Source of the DNA: Saccharothrix tamanrassetensis
Lineage (GTDB): Bacteria > Actinomycetota > Actinomycetes > Mycobacteriales > Pseudonocardiaceae
DNA: 64,000 nucleotides
NCBI RefSeq assembly: GCF_014203665.1
Contig: NZ_JACHJN010000011.1
Coordinates: 1 to 64,000 of the forward strand
Reading direction: 5' to 3'
How positions within the stretch are numbered: position 1 is the first letter of the stretch; each line of letters begins with the position of its first letter. The notes under the pieces were generated by a model, which searched no databases, was not told the DNA's origin, and saw only the letters and a list, made by a program, of their open reading frames with translations. Made by a program: the position numbers and the translations under genes. Positions 35,777 to 46,943 of the stretch are shown here, in pieces.

Positions 35777-35860
35777 ATGTCCCAGGCCTCCGTGCTGTGC
35801 ACGCGCCGTCACGTCGACTTCCGTCGGCAGGCGAGCGCGATGTGTGCCGCGCCCGCCTGA
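35777..35860 (+). CDS. Cysteine-type leader peptide ahead of the sulfur operon
   Basis: A 27-codon frame (ATG 35777, TGA 35858-35860) carries CTRRHVDFRRQASAMC. This fits the RRHVDLxRxxSAxC pattern of the short leader peptides that precede sulfonate, sulfate and cysteine genes in actinobacteria. It ends 45 bp before the ROK start. The two cysteines, one right at the end, suit ribosome stalling when cysteinyl-tRNA is short. Downstream, GTCCACAGTGGAC (35864-35876) is self-complementary, and CCCC (35885-35888) can mask the GGGGAGGGA ribosome site of the next gene. Confidence 0.7.
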   Translation: MSQASVLCTRRHVDFRRQASAMCAAPA

Positions 35861-35905
35861 TCGGTCCACAGTGGACACGGCAACCCCTACCGGGGAGGGA
35901 CAGGT

Positions 35906-37048
35906 ATGCAACCACGCCGCAGAACGACGACCGCCGCGACCATCCTGCGGTCCGTGCTGGACAACGGCCCGGTGGCGCGCAGCACCATCGCGCGGCTGAC
36001 CGGGCTGTCCGCCGCCGCGGTCACCAAGCAGTACGCCGAACTCGCCGACCTCGGGCTGCTGCGCGAGGTGGAGGAGGCACGGGTGCCGAGGGTGACGGTG
36101 GGGCGCCCGCACGTGCCGGTGGACATCGACGTGGAGCGGTACGCGGTGTGCGGTGTGCACATCGCGCTGACGCACACCACCCTCTCCGTGGTCGACCTGC
36201 GCGGACGGGTGCTGCACCAGGACCGCGAGCCGCATCCCGGACGAAGCCCCGAAGCGGTGTTCCAAGGGATTTTGTGCTTGTTGCCCGACTTCCTCCGCGA
36301 CCACCTCGGCGACCGCTCGCCGCTGGGCATCGGCCTGGCCACCGGCGGCTGGGTGGACCCGGAGCGCGGCGTGATCGTCCGGCACAGCCAGTTGGGCTGG
36401 CGGGACGTCCAGGCGCGCGAGGCGCTGCGGCAGTTCGGCCTGCCGGTGCACGTGGAGAGCCACAGCCGCGCGCTGGCCCGGGCCGAGCAACTGTTCGGCG
36501 ACCAGCGCAGCCGCAACAGCATGGTGCACCTGTTCGTGGGCAACGTGGTCGACGCCGCGATCGCCACCGCCGGCACCGTGCACCACGGCCCGCGTTCGGC
36601 GTCCGGCGATGTCGCGCACCTGCGCCTGGAGGGCAGTTCGGTCGAGTGCCCGTGCGGACGTCGGGGCTGCTTCCAGGCCACGGTGTCCGACCGGGCCGTC
36701 GCCGAACGGGCGGCGCGCGAAGGCGTCATCGCCGAGCCGTCCCTGCCGTTGCTGCTGGACCGGGCACGGGCGGGCGACGGCCGGGCCAAGGGCCTGCTGC
36801 GGGAACGCGCCCGGCACGTCGGCCGGGCGGTCGGACTGCTGCTCGACGTGATCAACCCCGACGTGCTGGTGCTCACCGAGGCGGGTGTGGTGCACCTGCC
36901 GGAGTGCCTGGACGTGGTGCGCGCACAGGTCGGCGACCGCGCCGGCTCGGTGGTGCCGACCAGCTTCGGGCGGGATGTGCTCAGTGTCGCGGCGGGTTCC
37001 GTGGTGCTCGACGCCATTTACGGCAGCCCACTCGACCGGTGCGCCTGA
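35906..37048 (+). CDS. ROK-family transcriptional regulator
   Basis: 380 residues. A winged helix (ILRSVLDNGPVARSTIARLT, LSAAAVTKQYAELADLGLL) precedes a ROK sugar-kinase fold with the zinc motif CPCGRRGC and the glycine strand LGIGLATGGWVD. At the catalytic position, ROK kinases have END-x-NA; here it reads VESHSRALARAE, so the base is missing and kinase activity is unlikely. It stands between a cysteine-type leader peptide and sulfonate genes, so it probably regulates sulfur scavenging rather than a sugar. GGGGAGGGA precedes the ATG. Confidence 0.85.
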   Translation: MQPRRRTTTAATILRSVLDNGPVARSTIARLTGLSAAAVTKQYAELADLGLLREVEEARVPRVTVGRPHVPVDIDVERYAVCGVHIALTHTTLSVVDLRGRVLHQDREPHPGRSPEAVFQGILCLLPDFLRDHLGDRSPLGIGLATGGWVDPERGVIVRHSQLGWRDVQAREALRQFGLPVHVESHSRALARAEQLFGDQRSRNSMVHLFVGNVVDAAIATAGTVHHGPRSASGDVAHLRLEGSSVECPCGRRGCFQATVSDRAVAERAAREGVIAEPSLPLLLDRARAGDGRAKGLLRERARHVGRAVGLLLDVINPDVLVLTEAGVVHLPECLDVVRAQVGDRAGSVVPTSFGRDVLSVAAGSVVLDAIYGSPLDRCA

Positions 37049-37070
37049 GTTAATTTACCGAATCGCAAAA

Positions 37071-37101
37071 TTGACTCCCGCGCAGTGCCGGGCGAGACTA
37101 T
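37071..37101 (+). promoter_or_regulatory. Possible internal promoter before the dioxygenase gene
   Basis: The gap 37049-37168 is unusually A+T-rich for this genome. TTGACT (37071-37076) and GACTAT (37096-37101) with 19 bases between could be a weak -35/-10 pair. The dioxygenase genes may therefore be transcribed separately from the ROK gene. Confidence 0.3.
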
Positions 37102-37168
37102 TCGTGTAAGCATTGCACACACCGCTGACCTGCGAAGGTCTATTTTCGCACGGCTTGGAGGGATTCCA

Positions 37169-38128
37169 GTGACGAGCACGCTCAACAAAGTTTCGGTGCG
37201 CCCTGTGACCGGGCACATCGGGGCGGATGTATCGGGTGTCGACATTTCTCGACCATTGGACGCGGAAAGCGTCGGATTGATCAGGGAAGCGCTCTTCGAG
37301 TACAAGGTGGTGTTCTTCCGGGACCAGCGGCTGGACCACGCGAGCCAGATCGCGTTCGGCCGGCAGTTCGGCGAGCTGACCTACGCGCACCCGCACGACG
37401 ACACGCCTCCCGGCGGCTTCCCGGAGATTTTCACCATCGACCCGCGGCGCTACGAGGAGCGCTACGGTCCCGGGTTCGAGCAGCAGGTGCGCCGCCGCCA
37501 GTACAGCTACTTCTCCGGCTGGCACACCGACGTGACCGCCGCGGTGAACCCGCCGGCCGGCTCGATCCTGCGCGCGGAGGTCGTGCCCGAGCGCGGCGGC
37601 GACACGACGTGGACCAACCTCGTCGCCCGCCTACCAGGGCCTGTCCGCGCCGCTGAAGTCCTTCGTGGACGGTCTGCGGGCGGAGCACCGCTACGGCGGC
37701 GCGGACAAGCCCACCGGCGACGACGCCTACGCCAAGCGGGTCAACGACAACCTGCTGGTCGCCGTGCACCCGGTGGTCCGCGTGCACCGGTGACCGGCGA
37801 ACGGGCGCTGTTCGTGAACCCCGGCTTCACCAGCCACGTCGTGGACGTGTCGCCGCGGGAGTCCAAAGCGGTGCTGGACCTGCTCTACGCCGAGATCACC
37901 CGCCCCGAGTACACCGTGCGGTTCCGCTGGGAGCCGGGCAGCGTGGCGTTCTGGGACAACCGCGCCACCGCCCACCTCGCCCCGCGCGACCTGGCACACC
38001 TGGACGTGGAGCGCCGCCTGCACCGCGTGACGTTGATCGGTGACGTGCCGGTGGGTCCGGACGGCCGCCACTCGGAACTGGTCGCGGGCAAGCCCTTCAC
38101 CTCCGAGCACACGGTCAAGGTCGACTGA
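37169..38128 (+). CDS. TauD/TfdA-family 2-oxoglutarate dioxygenase with compensating frameshifts
   Basis: 319 residues as read; GTG 37169 follows GGAGGG. Fe(II)/2-oxoglutarate sulfonate dioxygenase family: VTGHIGADVSGVDIS, the HxD iron pair at H119/D121 in GWHTDVTAAVNPP, and the distal histidine in WDNRATAHLAPRD. Residues about 154-207 are Arg/Gly-rich nonsense in this frame. The next frame over the same DNA encodes the expected family segment (AYQGLSAPLKSFVDGLRAEH, then VNDNLLVAVHPVVRVH). One extra C near 37626-37628 and one missing C near 37787-37788 explain it. Either sequence errors or a damaged gene. Expected role: release of sulfite from a sulfonate. Confidence 0.8.
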   Translation: MTSTLNKVSVRPVTGHIGADVSGVDISRPLDAESVGLIREALFEYKVVFFRDQRLDHASQIAFGRQFGELTYAHPHDDTPPGGFPEIFTIDPRRYEERYGPGFEQQVRRRQYSYFSGWHTDVTAAVNPPAGSILRAEVVPERGGDTTWTNLVARLPGPVRAAEVLRGRSAGGAPLRRRGQAHRRRRLRQAGQRQPAGRRAPGGPRAPVTGERALFVNPGFTSHVVDVSPRESKAVLDLLYAEITRPEYTVRFRWEPGSVAFWDNRATAHLAPRDLAHLDVERRLHRVTLIGDVPVGPDGRHSELVAGKPFTSEHTVKVD

Positions 38129-38387
38129 GGGCCACTTCGTCGCCGTGAGCAGCCACCGGATCGCGTGGCCGGCAGCCGACGACACGACCGAACGCGTGCC
38201 CGGATCCCGGACCGACCACCTGCCGACCCGGCCTGATCCCGGCGGGAAGGCGCCACCACGGCGCCGGCCCACTCACCACGGCCTCGGCTACCCACCACGG
38301 TCGGCGCTCGTCGGCCACGGCGGCCGTGTCCGCTTGCCACCACAGCCGACGCCACGGCCGCTACCCACTCGATTGAGGAATCCGCGA

Positions 38388-39446
38388 ATGACACTGCCAT
38401 CCACGCCGGCCCTCGGCCGGCGCTCGTTCCTGGCCGGACTGGCGGGCGTGGGGACGCTCGGCCTCGTCGGGTGCGCCGCGGCCGGCGGCGTGAGCGGTCC
38501 GGCCCCGGCCGGGCCGCTGCCCACCGCCGTGCCGCCCGGCACGAAGCTCACCGTCTCCGTCCGCACCACGCTGAAGCAACTGGAGGCGTCCGGGGAACTG
38601 GCCGGCCTGCCGTTCGAGGTGCCCGACTGGCCGAACGTGACCGCCGGGCCGGACGTCATCCAGGCGTTCCGCGCCGGGTCGGTGGACCTCGCGACCAACG
38701 CGGGCATCCCGCCCATCCAGGCCGCCGCGATCGGCTTCGACGCCAAGATCGTCGCGGTGGCCCACCGGGAGACGCCCACCTACAGGTTCGCGACCGCGCC
38801 GGGCGCGGACATCAGGTCGTTGCAGGACCTGAAGGGCCGCAGGATCGCGTTCTCGCAGGGGCAGGCGCAGGGCGTGCTCGTGCTGCGCACCATCAAGGAA
38901 CTGGGGCTGCGCAACGAGGACGTGCAGCTCGTCGCGCTGAACAGCCCGCAGTTCCTCACCGCGTTGCAGTCCAGGCAGGTGGACGTGGCGGTGCTCGCCG
39001 AGCCCAGCACCACGAAGTACCTGAGCCAGTACGGCAAGGACGGTGCGCGCACCATCGACATGAACGCCGTGGACCTGCTCACCATCCTGTGGGCGCCGAC
39101 CTCCGTGCTCCGCGACGAGGCCAAGACCGCCGCGATCCGGGCGTTCATCCCGTTCTGGGCGCGGGGCCAGGTGTGGGCCTGGGAGCACCCCGGGCCTTGG
39201 ATCGAGCACTACTACGTGAAGGACCAGAACGTCGGCACCGCCGACGGTGAGCGGATCGTCGAGTCCCTCCCCCGGCCCTACTTCCCGGCCGGCTGGGACC
39301 GGGCGATCGCCTGGGAGCAGGAGACGGCCGATCTGCTCGCCCAGGGCGGGTTCACCCCGCCGGTCGAGGCCGCCGACCTGTTCGACCGGCGGTTCGAAGG
39401 CATCGCCGCGGAATCCGTCCCCGCCACGTACCGGAGCAAGCCATGA
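38388..39446 (+). CDS. ssuA: Sulfonate/taurine-type ABC transporter substrate-binding lipoprotein
   Basis: 352 residues. The N-terminus has a twin-arginine RRSFLAGL and a lipobox LVGC with Cys29, so it is probably a Tat-exported lipoprotein. The SsuA/NitT-like fold shows VDLATNAGIPPIQAA, SLQDLKGRRIAFSQGQAQ, LRNEDVQLVALNSPQFLTAL and VDVAVLAEPSTTKY. ATG 38388 follows GAGGAA. The 259 bp before it (38129-38387) carry no gene. Cotranscribed with ssuC-ssuB and the monooxygenase gene. The exact sulfur ligand is unknown. Confidence 0.85.
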   Translation: MTLPSTPALGRRSFLAGLAGVGTLGLVGCAAAGGVSGPAPAGPLPTAVPPGTKLTVSVRTTLKQLEASGELAGLPFEVPDWPNVTAGPDVIQAFRAGSVDLATNAGIPPIQAAAIGFDAKIVAVAHRETPTYRFATAPGADIRSLQDLKGRRIAFSQGQAQGVLVLRTIKELGLRNEDVQLVALNSPQFLTALQSRQVDVAVLAEPSTTKYLSQYGKDGARTIDMNAVDLLTILWAPTSVLRDEAKTAAIRAFIPFWARGQVWAWEHPGPWIEHYYVKDQNVGTADGERIVESLPRPYFPAGWDRAIAWEQETADLLAQGGFTPPVEAADLFDRRFEGIAAESVPATYRSKP

Positions 39447-40291
39447 CGCACACGCTGGCACCGCCCGCCCGCAGCACCCTCGGAACACCGGTCGTGGCCA
39501 CGACCGCGGCCCGCAAGCGCAGGCTCGGGCCGGGCAGACCCATCCCGTACGGCCGTGCCCTCGGGCCGCTGCTGGTGATCGCGGTCTGGAGCACCGCGTC
39601 CGCCACCGGCTGGCTCGACCCGCGGATCCTGTCCGCGCCGTGGACGGTGGTCGCGACCGGCGTCGAGTTGGTGGACAACGGGAAGCTGCCCGACAGCGTG
39701 CTGACCTCGTTGCGGCGCGCGGGACTGGGCTTCCTGTTCGGCGGTGTGATCGGCACGGCGCTCGCCATCGCGGCCGGGCTGAGCCGGGTCGGCGAGTCGC
39801 TGATCGACGGCACGGTGCAGGTCAAGCGGGCGATCCCGTCGCTGGGCCTGATCCCGCTGCTGATCCTGTGGCTGGGCATCGGCGAGGGCTTCAAGGTGGT
39901 GGTGATCGCGATCGGCGTGGCCGTGACGATCTACATCCAGACCCACGCCTCGCTGACCGGCATCGACAACCGGTACGTGGAACTCGCGGAGGTGGTCGGG
40001 CTCAACCGGTGGCAGTTCGTGCGCAAGGTGGTGTTCCCCGGTGCGCTGCCCGGCTTCTTCGTGGGCCTGCGGCTGGGCGTGACCGGCTCGTGGCTGTTCC
40101 TGATCGTGCTGGAGCAGATCAACGCCACCAGCGGCATCGGCTACCTGATGTTCCAGGCGCAGAACTACGGCCAGAGCGACGTGATCGTGGTCGGGCTGGT
40201 GGTGTACGGGCTGTTCGGGTTCGTGTCCGACGCACTGCTGCGGCTCGCCGAGCGGAGGGTGCTGGCATGGCGTCGCACGATGGGCGGGTGA
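39443..40291 (+). CDS. ssuC: Sulfonate-type ABC transporter permease
   Basis: 282 residues, six-helix BinDep permease with the EAA-type loop AEVVGLNRWQFVRKVVFPGA and helices such as LGLIPLLILWLGIGEGFKVV. The ATG overlaps the ssuA stop (ATGA), and it reads into the ATPase gene by 25 bp. Confidence 0.88.
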   Translation: MTHTLAPPARSTLGTPVVATTAARKRRLGPGRPIPYGRALGPLLVIAVWSTASATGWLDPRILSAPWTVVATGVELVDNGKLPDSVLTSLRRAGLGFLFGGVIGTALAIAAGLSRVGESLIDGTVQVKRAIPSLGLIPLLILWLGIGEGFKVVVIAIGVAVTIYIQTHASLTGIDNRYVELAEVVGLNRWQFVRKVVFPGALPGFFVGLRLGVTGSWLFLIVLEQINATSGIGYLMFQAQNYGQSDVIVVGLVVYGLFGFVSDALLRLAERRVLAWRRTMGG

Positions 40292-40995
40292 CCGCGGTCC
40301 GCGTCCGGGACCTGGTGCGGCGCTTCGGGGAGCGGACCGTGCTCGACGGGCTGGACCTGGACATCGCGCCCGGCGAGTTCGTGGCCCTGTTGGGGCGCAG
40401 CGGTTCCGGCAAGTCGACCCTGCTGCGGGCCATCGCGGGTCTGGACTACGACGTGACCGGCAGCGGTGATCTCCGGGTGCCGCGGGAGATCTCGGTGGCG
40501 TTCCAGGACTCGCGGCTGCTGCCGTGGCTGCGCGTGCTGGACAACGTGGTCCTCGGGATTCCCGGTGACGCGAGGGAGCGCGGCCGGCGCGCGTTGGCCG
40601 AAGTCGGGCTGGCGGGCCGGGAACGGGCGTGGCCCAACCAGCTCTCCGGTGGCGAGCAGCAACGCGTCGCGCTGGCCCGCTGCCTGGTCCGCGAACCCGC
40701 CGTGCTGCTGGCGGACGAGCCGTTCGGCTCGCTGGACGCGTTGACCCGCATCAAGATGCACGACCTGCTGCGCGAACTGTGCGCGCGGCACCGCCCCGCG
40801 GTCCTGCTCGTCACGCACGACGTGGACGAGGCCGTGGAGCTCGCCGACCGGATCGTGCTGCTGGAGGAGGGCCGGATCGGGCTGGACGTCCCGATCGACC
40901 TGCCCGCACCCCGCTCGCACCGCGACCCGCTGTTCCAGTCCCACCGCGACCGGCTGCTGCTCGCGTTGGGGATCACCGAAGGGGCGACACCGTGA
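40267..40995 (+). CDS. ssuB: Sulfonate-type ABC transporter ATP-binding protein
   Basis: 242 residues: Walker [11 protein letters not shown]-loop FQDSRLLPW (typical of SsuB/TauB), signature LSGGEQQR, Walker B VLLADEP and switch THDVDEA. ATG 40267 was preferred because GGAGGGTG lies 7 bases upstream; GTG 40288, overlapping the ssuC stop, is the alternative. Overlaps the monooxygenase start (GTGA). Confidence 0.9.
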   Translation: MASHDGRVTAVRVRDLVRRFGERTVLDGLDLDIAPGEFVALLGRSGSGKSTLLRAIAGLDYDVTGSGDLRVPREISVAFQDSRLLPWLRVLDNVVLGIPGDARERGRRALAEVGLAGRERAWPNQLSGGEQQRVALARCLVREPAVLLADEPFGSLDALTRIKMHDLLRELCARHRPAVLLVTHDVDEAVELADRIVLLEEGRIGLDVPIDLPAPRSHRDPLFQSHRDRLLLALGITEGATP

Positions 40996-42323
40996 CCCAG
41001 CTGCACCTCAACCTGTTCCTGCACGACACCGGGCACCACGAGGCGTCGTGGCGGCTGCCGGAGAGCGACCCGCACGCCCACCTCGGCATCGAGTACCACG
41101 AGCGGCTGGCGCGCATCGCGGAGGCGGCGAAGTTCGATTCGGTGTTCCTCGCCGACTCGCCCGTGCTGTGGGGCCAGGTCGGCCGCCGTCCGTCGGGCAA
41201 GTTGGAACCGACCCTGCTGCTCGCCGCACTGGCCCGGGCCACCTCCCGGATCGGTTTGATCGCGACGGCTTCCACCACCTACAACGACCCGTTCAACCTG
41301 TCCCGCCGGTTCTCCTCGCTGGACCACATCAGCGGCGGCCGGGCCGGGTGGAACGTCGTGACCACGGCGGGCGACGACGCGGCGCGCAACTTCGGCCTGG
41401 ACGGGCAGCCCGCGCACTTCGACCGGTACGAGCGGGCCGACGAGTTCCTGCACGTGGCGAAGAAGCTGTGGGACTCGTGGGACGACGACGCGATCGTGGC
41501 CGACAAGGAGCGCGGCGTGCACGCCGAGGCCGATCGCGTGCACACGGTCGACCACGAGGGCAGGTACTTCCGGGTGCGGGGTCCGCTGAACGTCCCGCGC
41601 TCGCCGCAGGGCCACCCGGTGCTGGTGCAGGCCGGTTCGTCCGAGGACGGCAAGGGCTTCGCCGCCCGACATGCCGAGGCGGTGTTCACCGCGCAGCAGA
41701 CCTTGGCCGAGGCCAAGGCCTTCTACGCGGACATCAAGGACCGCGCCCGGACCGCGGGCCGCGACCCCGACCACGTCAAGGTCCTACCCGGCCTGGTGCC
41801 GGTGATCGGCGCCACGGAGGCGGAAGCGCTCGCCGCCGACGCCGAGCTGGACCGGCTGATCGTCGCCGAGTACGCGCGCGGCCAGTTGGCGAAGCTGCTG
41901 CGGGTCGACCCGGAGTCGCTGGAGCTGGACCGGCCGTTGCCCGCCGACCTGCCGTCGGAGGACGAGATCGAGGGCGCGAAGTCCCGTTACACCCTGGTCG
42001 TGGAGCTGGCACGGCGGGAGGAGCTGACCGTGCGGGAGCTGATCGGGCGGCTCGGCGGCGGGCGCGGGCACAAGACGTTCGCGGGCACGCCGGAGCAGGT
42101 GGCCGACACCATCGAGCACTGGTTCCGGGAGGGCGCGGCGGACGGTTTCAACATCATGCCCGCCGTGCTGCCGTCCGGGCTGGAGCTGTTCGCCACCGAG
42201 GTCGTCCCGATCCTGCGGCAACGGGGCCTGTTCCGCACCGAGTACACCGGCACCACGCTGAGGGACCACTACGGCCTGCCGCGCCCGGCGAACCCGTTCA
42301 GCCGCTCGCTCGCGGTGGTGTGA
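40992..42323 (+). CDS. NtaA/SnaA/DszA-family FMN-dependent monooxygenase
   Basis: 443 residues. The family opening [19 protein letters not shown] is clear, then [54 protein letters not shown] and [20 protein letters not shown]. It uses FMNH2 and O2 to oxidise C-S or C-N compounds; with SsuABC and TauD neighbours an organosulfur substrate such as a sulfone or thioether is likely. No flavin reductase gene is adjacent. GTG 40992 overlaps the ssuB stop. Confidence 0.85.
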   Translation: MTQLHLNLFLHDTGHHEASWRLPESDPHAHLGIEYHERLARIAEAAKFDSVFLADSPVLWGQVGRRPSGKLEPTLLLAALARATSRIGLIATASTTYNDPFNLSRRFSSLDHISGGRAGWNVVTTAGDDAARNFGLDGQPAHFDRYERADEFLHVAKKLWDSWDDDAIVADKERGVHAEADRVHTVDHEGRYFRVRGPLNVPRSPQGHPVLVQAGSSEDGKGFAARHAEAVFTAQQTLAEAKAFYADIKDRARTAGRDPDHVKVLPGLVPVIGATEAEALAADAELDRLIVAEYARGQLAKLLRVDPESLELDRPLPADLPSEDEIEGAKSRYTLVVELARREELTVRELIGRLGGGRGHKTFAGTPEQVADTIEHWFREGAADGFNIMPAVLPSGLELFATEVVPILRQRGLFRTEYTGTTLRDHYGLPRPANPFSRSLAVV

Positions 42324-42372
42324 GAGGGATTTCCGCAAGCCGGGCGCTGCCGACCGGTGCCTGGTGACGGGG

Positions 42373-44451
42373 TCACAGCTCCCGCTTGAACGCCTTGCCG
42401 AGCCCCGTCACCAGGCAGATCGCCAACACCCAGCCGACTATCGTCAGACCGGTCGACACGCCGAGCGCCAACCCCTCCGGCACCCAGAAGTCCCGCTGCT
42501 TGAGGGTCACCACCGGGAGCAGCAGGTCGAGCGTGTAGACGAAGGGCTGGAACTCCAGGCACGCGTCAGGTCTCACCGGCTTGAAGCCTTCCTTCCCGAT
42601 GAACGAGAACACCCCCCAACCGAGCAGCCACAGCACAGCGATCCAGATCAGCACGAGGAACGGCCGGTACCCGTATCCGACCGTGTACTTCAGTGCCAGG
42701 TCCGAAACCCTGGACAAGCGACCTGTCATCCCTTTGCGCGCAGCGCGCCGGGCGTCCTCCCCTGCGACCAACACGTCCTTCGCGTAGTTGTGCAGTCCCT
42801 GGGCTTCGTACAACGACGCCAACTGGAGGTAGACCTGCGGCGTGTACTCCCAGTTGCGCTTCAGCCAGTCGATGCGCTTCCCGACGTCGGGTCCGCCCTC
42901 GGCCAAGGCACCGTAGACGAACCCGTTCAACCTCATCCGATCCGGCCACTTGGTCTCCCGGTCGTCCAAGTGCGCCGCCCTGACCTGGTAGAGATCGACG
43001 CCGCCCTTCGGCTTGTCGGCGAACTTGAGGCGCAACGGCCCGCCGATCACCGCTCCCTTCAACACCAGGGCCCAGTCGTCGTCGCCGATCACCGCGTCCG
43101 CGAAGGACAGCTGCCCGCCGATCCGAGCGCCGCACAGGTCGATCCGGCCGCGGGCGAGGACTCTCTCGAAGTCGGCGGACTGCCGGACTTCCACCTGGAC
43201 GCACTCGAGCGCGTTCGGGCGGTTGGTGAACTTCCCGCCGGCGCAGGAGAAGTTGCCACCGATCGTCGAGCCGCTCAACACCACACGCCCCTCGGCGTAG
43301 AACCCGTCGGTGCCGGTTCCGGTTCCGGTGCCGTGCCGGGTCGGACGTTCGCCGAGCACCAGGTCGCGGTGGACGGTCAGGCCGACCGCGTCCAGTGCGG
43401 TGTCCGTGCTGTTCTCGAACCGCCCGCCCTCGCACCACAGGTTGCCCCGGATCTCGGCACCGACCAGCAGGACCGTGCCCTTGGCGACGAACCCGCTGCG
43501 GCACAACACGTTCTGCGCCACTCGGGCGCGGGCGAGGTCCAGTGCGGTCCGACCGGGGTTGCCGAAGGTGCCACCGGTGAGGATCAACTGGCCGCGGATG
43601 TCACAACCCGTGAGATCGACCTCGCCCTTCACCGAGCACCCCTCCCCCAACAGGACATCGCTGCCCGCCCGGAGCCCCTCGGCGCTCAGGGCGACCTCGT
43701 GGGGATTGCGGAATTCGGCTTTCGCGCAGTCGATCCGGCCTTTCACCCGCGCACCGCGCAGGCGTGCCTCGCCCTCGACGCGGAAGCCGTTGCGCCAGAA
43801 CATCTTCTCCTTCACGACGAGCCCGCTGAGCTCGAGCGCGATGCCACCGGGGTTGCGGAACGTCGCGTTCTCGCAGTCGAACTGCCCGCCGATACGGGCA
43901 CCGATCATGCGGACCGCACCGTCGGCCACGAAGCCGTCCGAGCAGGCGGCGTCCTGCCCTACCACGATGCCGTCCGCGGACAGCGCCACGCCCCCGGCGT
44001 TGACCAGGTGGATGCCGGTCAACCGCCACTGACCGCCGACCCGGGCGCCCCGGAAGTCGACCGTTCCGGTACTGGCGCCTCCGGTCAGCTCGACGTTGGA
44101 CGAAACGGTCACCTGCCCGCAGTCCAGACCGGGAAGAGCGCAGTCGGTGAAGTAGACCGCCGGGATGGCCGCCTGTTCCAGGTTGGGCGGCTCGTCGAAA
44201 CGGCAGTTCCGGAAGTGCACCGGGTACGCCACAGCGCCTGCCTCCAGATCCAGCCGCCCGGTCAGGTGCGCGTCGTAGAGCTTCAAGATCCTCGGATGCG
44301 GCTGCCCATCCCACAACAGGTGGCTCCCCAGGAACGAACCTCGGATCCGCTCACCGGACGCGGAGTGCTCCACGACTTCGTCGCCGCCTCGTATGGCGTC
44401 GGCCAGCCGCTGTTCCGCTTCGTTCGGCTCGTCGTCCATCGGTTGGGTCAT
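42373..44451 (-). CDS. Beta-helix repeat protein with C-terminal membrane segments
   Basis: 692 residues. From about 45 to 480 it is built of repeats of roughly 20-40 residues with glycine-turns of the kind GxxxLxGARIGGQFxCExxxFxNPGGxAL, suggesting a right-handed beta-helix. Then comes a helical region with LASLYEAQGLHNYAKDVL, and the end carries two or three membrane helices (PFLVLIWIAVLWLLGWGVF, LTIVGWVLAICLVTGLG). Related proteins are sometimes labelled membrane-associated oxidoreductase, but no cofactor motif is visible. A short GTGTGTGTDG run is encoded by a GGTTCC-like microsatellite near 43313-43333. Function unknown. Confidence 0.75.
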   Translation of the reverse strand: MTQPMDDEPNEAEQRLADAIRGGDEVVEHSASGERIRGSFLGSHLLWDGQPHPRILKLYDAHLTGRLDLEAGAVAYPVHFRNCRFDEPPNLEQAAIPAVYFTDCALPGLDCGQVTVSSNVELTGGASTGTVDFRGARVGGQWRLTGIHLVNAGGVALSADGIVVGQDAACSDGFVADGAVRMIGARIGGQFDCENATFRNPGGIALELSGLVVKEKMFWRNGFRVEGEARLRGARVKGRIDCAKAEFRNPHEVALSAEGLRAGSDVLLGEGCSVKGEVDLTGCDIRGQLILTGGTFGNPGRTALDLARARVAQNVLCRSGFVAKGTVLLVGAEIRGNLWCEGGRFENSTDTALDAVGLTVHRDLVLGERPTRHGTGTGTGTDGFYAEGRVVLSGSTIGGNFSCAGGKFTNRPNALECVQVEVRQSADFERVLARGRIDLCGARIGGQLSFADAVIGDDDWALVLKGAVIGGPLRLKFADKPKGGVDLYQVRAAHLDDRETKWPDRMRLNGFVYGALAEGGPDVGKRIDWLKRNWEYTPQVYLQLASLYEAQGLHNYAKDVLVAGEDARRAARKGMTGRLSRVSDLALKYTVGYGYRPFLVLIWIAVLWLLGWGVFSFIGKEGFKPVRPDACLEFQPFVYTLDLLLPVVTLKQRDFWVPEGLALGVSTGLTIVGWVLAICLVTGLGKAFKREL

Positions 44452-44484
44452 CGCGCCACACCTCCTGACTAACAGGGGTGTTGG

Positions 44485-44506
44485 TTACGTCGTATGGCGT
44501 AACCAC
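44485..44506. promoter_or_regulatory. Dyad in the divergent beta-helix/tex promoter region
   Basis: GGTTACG (44485-44491) and CGTAACC (44500-44506) form a perfect inverted repeat with an 8-base spacer; GTTACCAAC (44511-44519) nearly repeats one arm. It lies 34 bp before the beta-helix gene's start and 110 bp before tex, a position suited to a shared operator. Confidence 0.35.
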
Positions 44507-44615
44507 GCGTTACCAACGGCGTAGCTACTTCACCCAAATGGGTGGACAAGGGGCCGACCCGCCCATTGCCGCCCCTGCACCCCCGCACGGGGAGCGTGCG
44601 GGCACAATGCCTGGT

Positions 44616-46928
<2,313 letters not shown>

Positions 46929-46943
46929 GGGTACCCGCTCGGC

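Noticed and set aside
37085-37168. Upstream extension of the dioxygenase from GTG 37085
   Set aside because: The frame is open, but GGAGGG before GTG 37169 and the family N-terminus (LNKVSVRPVTGHIGAD) support the later start.
40288-40291. GTG 40288 as the ssuB start (4-base overlap with ssuC)
   Set aside because: Possible, but the GGAGGGTG ribosome site fits ATG 40267 better; kept as the alternative.
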